This document shows positions 60,187-64,000 of a stretch of DNA of 64,000 nt, in pieces. The notes under the pieces were generated by a model. The model did no database searches and was not told where the DNA came from. It saw only the letters and a program-made list of their open reading frames with translations. The stretch's first letter is position 1, and each line of letters begins with the position of its first letter. Made by a program: the position numbers and the translations under genes. The stretch lies in NCBI RefSeq assembly GCF_000377705.1, contig NZ_KB898623.1, forward strand, positions 338,584 to 402,583, given 5' to 3'. Source of the stretch: Salsuginibacillus kocurii DSM 18087. GTDB lineage: Bacteria > Bacillota > Bacilli > Bacillales > Marinococcaceae.

Positions 60187-60213
60187 AGGTGGGTACCCAC
60201 ACGGCACCCACCT
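60187..60213 (-). promoter_or_regulatory. Attenuator hairpin in the infC leader (L20-type leader)
   Basis: AGGTGGGT (60187-60194) pairs with ACCCACCT (60206-60213). On the minus strand it is followed by TTTTTGTGTTTTT. It lies about 115 nt before infC within a leader of some 255 nt. In B. subtilis L20 binds the infC leader and causes early termination; this hairpin is the likely terminator. The L20-binding fold itself is not resolved here. Confidence 0.7.
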
Positions 60214-60332
60214 GTATCCATCAAAAGAACATTTCGATTTCAACCAGACCAGTCAACTGCGTAAGCGTCGAACAGGTGAGAAGCGGGCGCTTCTGCTTGC
60301 TTTGGTTCTAGTAACTTGTTTTGACCTCTAAT

Positions 60333-60361
60333 AATTTATCATACGCCTTTGTCCCTGTCAA
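60333..60361 (-). promoter_or_regulatory. infC operon promoter
   Basis: A perfect TTGACA (60356-60361) and TAAATT (60333-60338), 17 bases apart; the predicted start is near 60326. Confidence 0.7.
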
Positions 60362-60433
60362 CTCATGCCTCGTTTTCACTGGCTTCTCTATTAAAATCAT
60401 GTGGATATTATTCTATCAAATTTAACAATAGTG

Positions 60434-62383
60434 TTATTGCACATTTGAAGAGAACGTCTTGATTTCGGTCTGCAGACGTGCCACAAAATCCTGAAGTGGC
60501 TCTGTATCCGAATCCTGCGCTCCGTATTTCCGTACATTTACACTTTCTGCTTCAATTTCTTTGTCCCCAAGCACTAACATGTACGGGATTTTTTTCGTTT
60601 GTGCTTCGCGAATCTTATAACCAATTTTCTCATCTCTGACATCTGTTGTGACTCGGATTCCCGCTTCACGCAGCGTATCTTCTACTTTTTTCGCGTAATC
60701 CAAGTGAACCGAAGCAGATACAGGAATTACCCGTACTTGTTCAGGTGCCAGCCAGGTTGGGAACGCACCCTTATACTCTTCAATTAAAAATGCTACAAAT
60801 CGTTCCATTGTCGAAACGATGCCGCGGTGGATCACGACTGGACGGTGTTCTCCGCCGTCTTCACCCACGTAAGTGAGATCAAAGCGGTTCGGCAAGTGGA
60901 AATCCAGCTGAACCGTGGAGAGCGTCTCATCTTTGCCCAGCGCTGTTTTCACTTGCACGTCAAGCTTCGGACCATAGAAAGCAGCCTCACCATATGCTTC
61001 AACATATGGGGCACCGAGGTCGTTCATAGCTTCTTTCAGCAACGCTTGCGCCTGCTCCCACATCTCGTCGTTATCCACGTATTTTTCTTTATCTTCTGGG
61101 TCGCGATAAGAAAGGCGGAAGTAATAATCATTCAGCCCAAAATCTTTATAAACGTTCTGCACGAGTTTTACAGCACGGAGAAATTCTTCTTTCATTTGGT
61201 CAGGGCGGCAGAAAATATGAGCGTCATTTAAGGTCATCGCTCGCACTCGCTGCAGGCCGGCTAAAGCGCCGGACATTTCATAGCGGTGCATCATCCCGAG
61301 TTCGGCAATCCGGATTGGCAGCTCCCGGTAACTGTGCAAGTCCTGCTTATAAATCATCATATGATGCGGGCAGTTCATCGGACGAAGAACCAAATCTTCA
61401 TTATCCATTTCCATTGGCGGAAACATGTCGTCTTGATAATGATCCCAATGCCCTGATGTTTTATAAAGGTCTACACTCCCAAGCACCGGCGTATATACAT
61501 GATCGTAGCCGAGGCGTTCTTCCAAGTCGACAATGTAGCGTTCGATCGTCCGGCGAATTGTGGCTCCGTTTGGCAGCCAAAGCGGCAGGCCTTGCCCAAC
61601 CTTTTGGCTGATCGCGAAAATATCTAACTCTTTCCCAAGCTTACGATGGTCGCGCTGCTTTGCTTCTTCTAACAGGTGCAAATGCTCTTCCAATTCTTCT
61701 TTTTTCGGGAAGGCTGTTCCATAAACGCGCTGCAGCATTTGATTATCACTATCCCCGCGCCAGTAAGCTCCAGAGATATTCATTAGTTTAAACGATTTGA
61801 TCTTTGCAGTACTTGGAACATGAACACCGCGACAGAGATCAAAGAACTCACCCTGTTCATAAATCGTAACATCTTCACCTTCAGGAATGTCATCGATCAA
61901 TTCGAGCTTTAACTCATCCCCAATTTCAGCAAAGATTTCTTTTGCGCGCTCGCGCCCGACAGGGTTACGAACGATCTCATGGTTTTCATCTACAATCTTC
62001 TGCATCTCTTTTTCAATGGCTTCGAGATCTTCCGGGGTAATCGTGTGCGGCATTGAAATGTCATAGTAAAACCCATCTTCAATGACCGGGCCAACCCCAA
62101 GCGAAACCTCACTATACAGCCGCTTAATGGCCTGAGCCATCACATGAGCTGTACTGTGGCGGAGAACTTCTACGCCATCATCTGACTTAAGTGTCACAAT
62201 TTCAATCGTCCCATCCTCTTCAATCGGCCGGCGAAAATCGATCATCTCTCCATCTAATTTTCCAGCCACTGCTTGCTTCTTTAACCCCGGGCTGATGGAA
62301 GCTGCAATTTCTTCAGTGGTTACACCTTTTGGAAAGGATTTTTGATTCCCATCCGGAAACGTAATAAGTACTTCTTCTGCCAC
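60434..62383 (-). CDS. thrS: Threonyl-tRNA synthetase
   Basis: A 649-residue class II synthetase. Domains in order: TGS ([17 protein letters not shown]), the editing domain with [13 protein letters not shown], the catalytic core with zinc ligand Cys in [12 protein letters not shown] and His in HRPVVIHRG, and the anticodon-binding domain ([18 protein letters not shown]). I chose the GTG start ([12 protein letters not shown]), with AAAGGAG 9 nt upstream; an ATG 13 codons earlier has none. Confidence 0.98.
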   Translation of the reverse strand: MAEEVLITFPDGNQKSFPKGVTTEEIAASISPGLKKQAVAGKLDGEMIDFRRPIEEDGTIEIVTLKSDDGVEVLRHSTAHVMAQAIKRLYSEVSLGVGPVIEDGFYYDISMPHTITPEDLEAIEKEMQKIVDENHEIVRNPVGRERAKEIFAEIGDELKLELIDDIPEGEDVTIYEQGEFFDLCRGVHVPSTAKIKSFKLMNISGAYWRGDSDNQMLQRVYGTAFPKKEELEEHLHLLEEAKQRDHRKLGKELDIFAISQKVGQGLPLWLPNGATIRRTIERYIVDLEERLGYDHVYTPVLGSVDLYKTSGHWDHYQDDMFPPMEMDNEDLVLRPMNCPHHMMIYKQDLHSYRELPIRIAELGMMHRYEMSGALAGLQRVRAMTLNDAHIFCRPDQMKEEFLRAVKLVQNVYKDFGLNDYYFRLSYRDPEDKEKYVDNDEMWEQAQALLKEAMNDLGAPYVEAYGEAAFYGPKLDVQVKTALGKDETLSTVQLDFHLPNRFDLTYVGEDGGEHRPVVIHRGIVSTMERFVAFLIEEYKGAFPTWLAPEQVRVIPVSASVHLDYAKKVEDTLREAGIRVTTDVRDEKIGYKIREAQTKKIPYMLVLGDKEIEAESVNVRKYGAQDSDTEPLQDFVARLQTEIKTFSSNVQ

Positions 62384-62545
62384 CTGTAAACACTCCTTCT
62401 TTCTATATATCTTAAAATCCAAGCGCTCAAGCGAGGAAGATTGACTTTACAAGTTGTCTCTTTTGCAAAACTGTGCCCACTAAATACCAGGCTTCTTCCG
62501 TTCATTTATGAACATAGTCTGCAAAGCTTGTATATGTTGCTCGAA

Positions 62546-62813
62546 CAAAAAAACATTCGCCCCTCATGTATATGAGGGACGAATGTTATCCGTGGTTCCA
62601 CCCTGCTTGCTTTGCCATTCGCACTGACTAAAGCCGCTTGAAACTGGTTAACGCCCAGTCAACGTCTGTTTCTACTTTATTTTTCAAAACAGCAGTTCGG
62701 AGGTGGTAAGATATAAAAAGCCGTTTGAGAGCTTCCAGCCGCTGACTCTCTTCTCTGGGAACGCTTCCTTATACCCCATGTCCTCTTCATCACTTTTCAT
62801 CGCTTGTTGTCCT
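62546..62813 (-). ncRNA. T-box leader of thrS, threonine specifier
   Basis: The T-box motif GCAGGGTGGAACCACGG reads on the minus strand at 62606-62590 and overlaps a perfect terminator (AACATTCG-CCCTCAT paired with ATGAGGG-CGAATGTT, then T-run, 62588-62546). In the specifier loop TT-ACC-A lies one base before the closing CCTCC, the same register as in the ilv leader, so the codon is ACC (Thr) at 62707-62705. Confidence 0.9.
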
Positions 62814-62820
62814 GATTGAT

Positions 62821-62849
62821 ATTATAGAAAGAAGTCTCTAATAAATCAA
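62821..62849 (-). promoter_or_regulatory. thrS promoter
   Basis: TTGATT (62844-62849) and a perfect TATAAT (62821-62826) with a 17-base spacer, directly after the ytxC stop codon. Confidence 0.75.
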
Positions 62850-62859
62850 GTCATTTCTT

Positions 62860-63768
62860 CTAGTTCTCATCCTGGAACTGATCCCCACGTGGCAACTGCG
62901 TTTGACCTGAAGACTGAAAAGGCAAGTCAGTAGCAGCTGGTCCTTTTAAAATCAAGCGCTCCTGGAATACCGCTTGAATCGTTTTTAGAACCGCTGTCAT
63001 TTCAGTAGCGTGAATGGTTAGGGTGTGAGGGGCTATACTGACTAACGGACTAATAATCATCTCGTCAAACGGAATCCCTTGTTCAAATACAAGGGAAGGA
63101 ACTAAATGCTGGTTACGCTCAGCTGCATCAATTGCAATCCCGGTTTCATTTGTAAACAACCAGGCCCCGTCATAATATCCATACACATGATTAATAACTG
63201 GGAGTGCGGTTTTCAAATACGTTCGCAGCCTCTCTACATCAGATTGATATTCCTGTTCCATTTGGTATTCCTTAAATGCTTCGGCCAGGACGCGATCAAG
63301 CACGCTTTTATACCGCGTCGTACGAAATGTAAAAAAAGAAGCTTTACTGAGCAAATTTCCTTTTCTAAGCTGTTGAAGCAATTCCATATAAAGCGCAGTT
63401 CTCCTGTCTTCGAGGTCTTGATGAATGGGAATATCCGGCCTCTGTCCTTCTAAGATAGCTATGGCAACATCCATCACTTGCCGTTGCTCCACCGGGTCGA
63501 TTAAGGAGTAATCGTGTTCAAGCATCTCCTTCATCGCCTGCTTTTCTTTCTGTTTGATCCACTGGTCCGTTAATAAAGCAGCAAAAAACGGAAGAATGCT
63601 CTGTTCCCACTCCCATTCATTCCCTTGAAATTGGCAGCGCAATTCTTGGCCGACAGCTTCCATGTTCCACATATCAAGCCCATTTTGAATAAATGCTTGA
63701 CGGTACCTTTCAAATACAACAAACATTCGTTGTGTATCCTCTTTACTTACACATTCAATAGCTAGCAC
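62860..63768 (-). CDS. ytxC: Sporulation protein YtxC-like
   Basis: About 302 residues, of unknown molecular function, matching the YtxC family by position next to thrS and by features such as RYKSVLDRVLAEAFKEYQMEQEY and the C-terminal segment VIN-HVYGYYDG-W with IDQ-like acidic helices. I prefer the GTG start (VLAIECVSKEDTQ), with AAGGGGG 10 nt upstream. A TTG 20 codons earlier (63828) keeps the frame open but has no ribosome binding site. Confidence 0.8.
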   Translation of the reverse strand: MLAIECVSKEDTQRMFVVFERYRQAFIQNGLDMWNMEAVGQELRCQFQGNEWEWEQSILPFFAALLTDQWIKQKEKQAMKEMLEHDYSLIDPVEQRQVMDVAIAILEGQRPDIPIHQDLEDRRTALYMELLQQLRKGNLLSKASFFTFRTTRYKSVLDRVLAEAFKEYQMEQEYQSDVERLRTYLKTALPVINHVYGYYDGAWLFTNETGIAIDAAERNQHLVPSLVFEQGIPFDEMIISPLVSIAPHTLTIHATEMTAVLKTIQAVFQERLILKGPAATDLPFQSSGQTQLPRGDQFQDEN

Positions 63769-63873
63769 GTGTTCTGTTCCCCCTTGCCTTAACGTCGGTA
63801 GGCTGTATACCAAAGCAAGCTGAATCAATCTGATTTATGTGTATGGGACAAACTAAACAAACATGACAAAAAG

Positions 63874-63988
63874 AAAAGCGGAGCGGGGTTGCTTAACGAC
63901 GAAGAGCTCTTCTCTCCCACCGAGGAGGCTGTTGCCGCCGCAGGGTGGGAGAAAGAGATCTCAAGTCGTTAGCCCGCAGAGCTAGACA
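63874..63988. repeat. Structured tandem repeat, copy C
   Basis: A 115-bp element with the same ends (AAAAGCGGAG, GAGCTAGACA) as the copies at 24514 and 24632. Arms GCGGG and TAACGAC pair with GTCGTTA and CCCGC; CTCCCACC pairs with GGTGGGAG. The core 63920-63943 is identical to 24560-24583 and lies at the same offset (46 bases). The next copy begins at about 63990 (AATAGCGGAG) and is cut by the window edge. Confidence 0.85.
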
Positions 63989-64000
63989 AGAATAGCGGAG

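Overview
The window is a stretch of chromosome from an endospore-forming member of the Bacillaceae (Firmicutes). Sporulation and germination genes (gerE, gerM, sspI, ytxC), T-box leaders, strong AGGAGG-type ribosome binding sites and frequent GTG/TTG starts all point there. Gene order closely follows the Bacillus subtilis hemA to thrS region. Many proteins are acidic (GerM, trigger factor, EtfB), which fits a salt- or alkali-adapted lineage; that last point is inference. Nearly all genes lie on the minus strand. No prophage, transposase, CRISPR array or integrase is visible.

Region 1 (1-9.3 kb): 5' part of hemA with a PerR-like operator, a plus-strand membrane protein, then ysxC, lon, clpX, tig and ysoA (protein quality control). 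lonB, which B. subtilis carries between lon and clpX, is absent.

Region 2 (9.3-19 kb): leucine/valine/isoleucine synthesis. A leucine-specifier T-box precedes ilvB-ilvH-ilvC-leuA-leuB-leuC-leuD. ilvE lies just upstream with its own promoter and an unexplained structured leader.

Region 3 (19-27.7 kb): tRNA-Arg, ysnB-ysnA-rph, gerM, murI, ysmB, ptsHI and gerE. The ptsHI leader holds a GlcT-type RAT antiterminator overlapping a terminator, although no ptsG is next to it. Two tandem copies of a GC-rich structured repeat lie between ptsI and ysmB.

Region 4 (27.8-44 kb): sdhCAB, a Ktr-type potassium transporter, yslB, uvrC, trxA and a fatty-acid degradation cluster (etfA, etfB, enoyl-CoA hydratase, fadR, two tandem lcfA-like genes) with FadR-like operators.

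Region 5 (43.8-54 kb): a 27-residue membrane peptide gene, yshE, mutS2, polX, a cvpA-like gene, zapA, and pheST under a Phe T-box. rnhC is missing from its usual place next to pheT.

Region 6 (54-64 kb): ysgA, sspI, ysdC, a dimeric-type dUTPase, ysdB, a VTT membrane protein, ysdA, the infC-rpmI-rplT operon with an attenuator leader and an ATT start, thrS under a Thr T-box, ytxC, and a third copy of the structured repeat at the edge.

Most of the window is conserved housekeeping backbone. The least explained signals are the covarying tandem repeat family, the ilvE leader, the 27-residue gene and a family of GTTGAT-ended intergenic elements.
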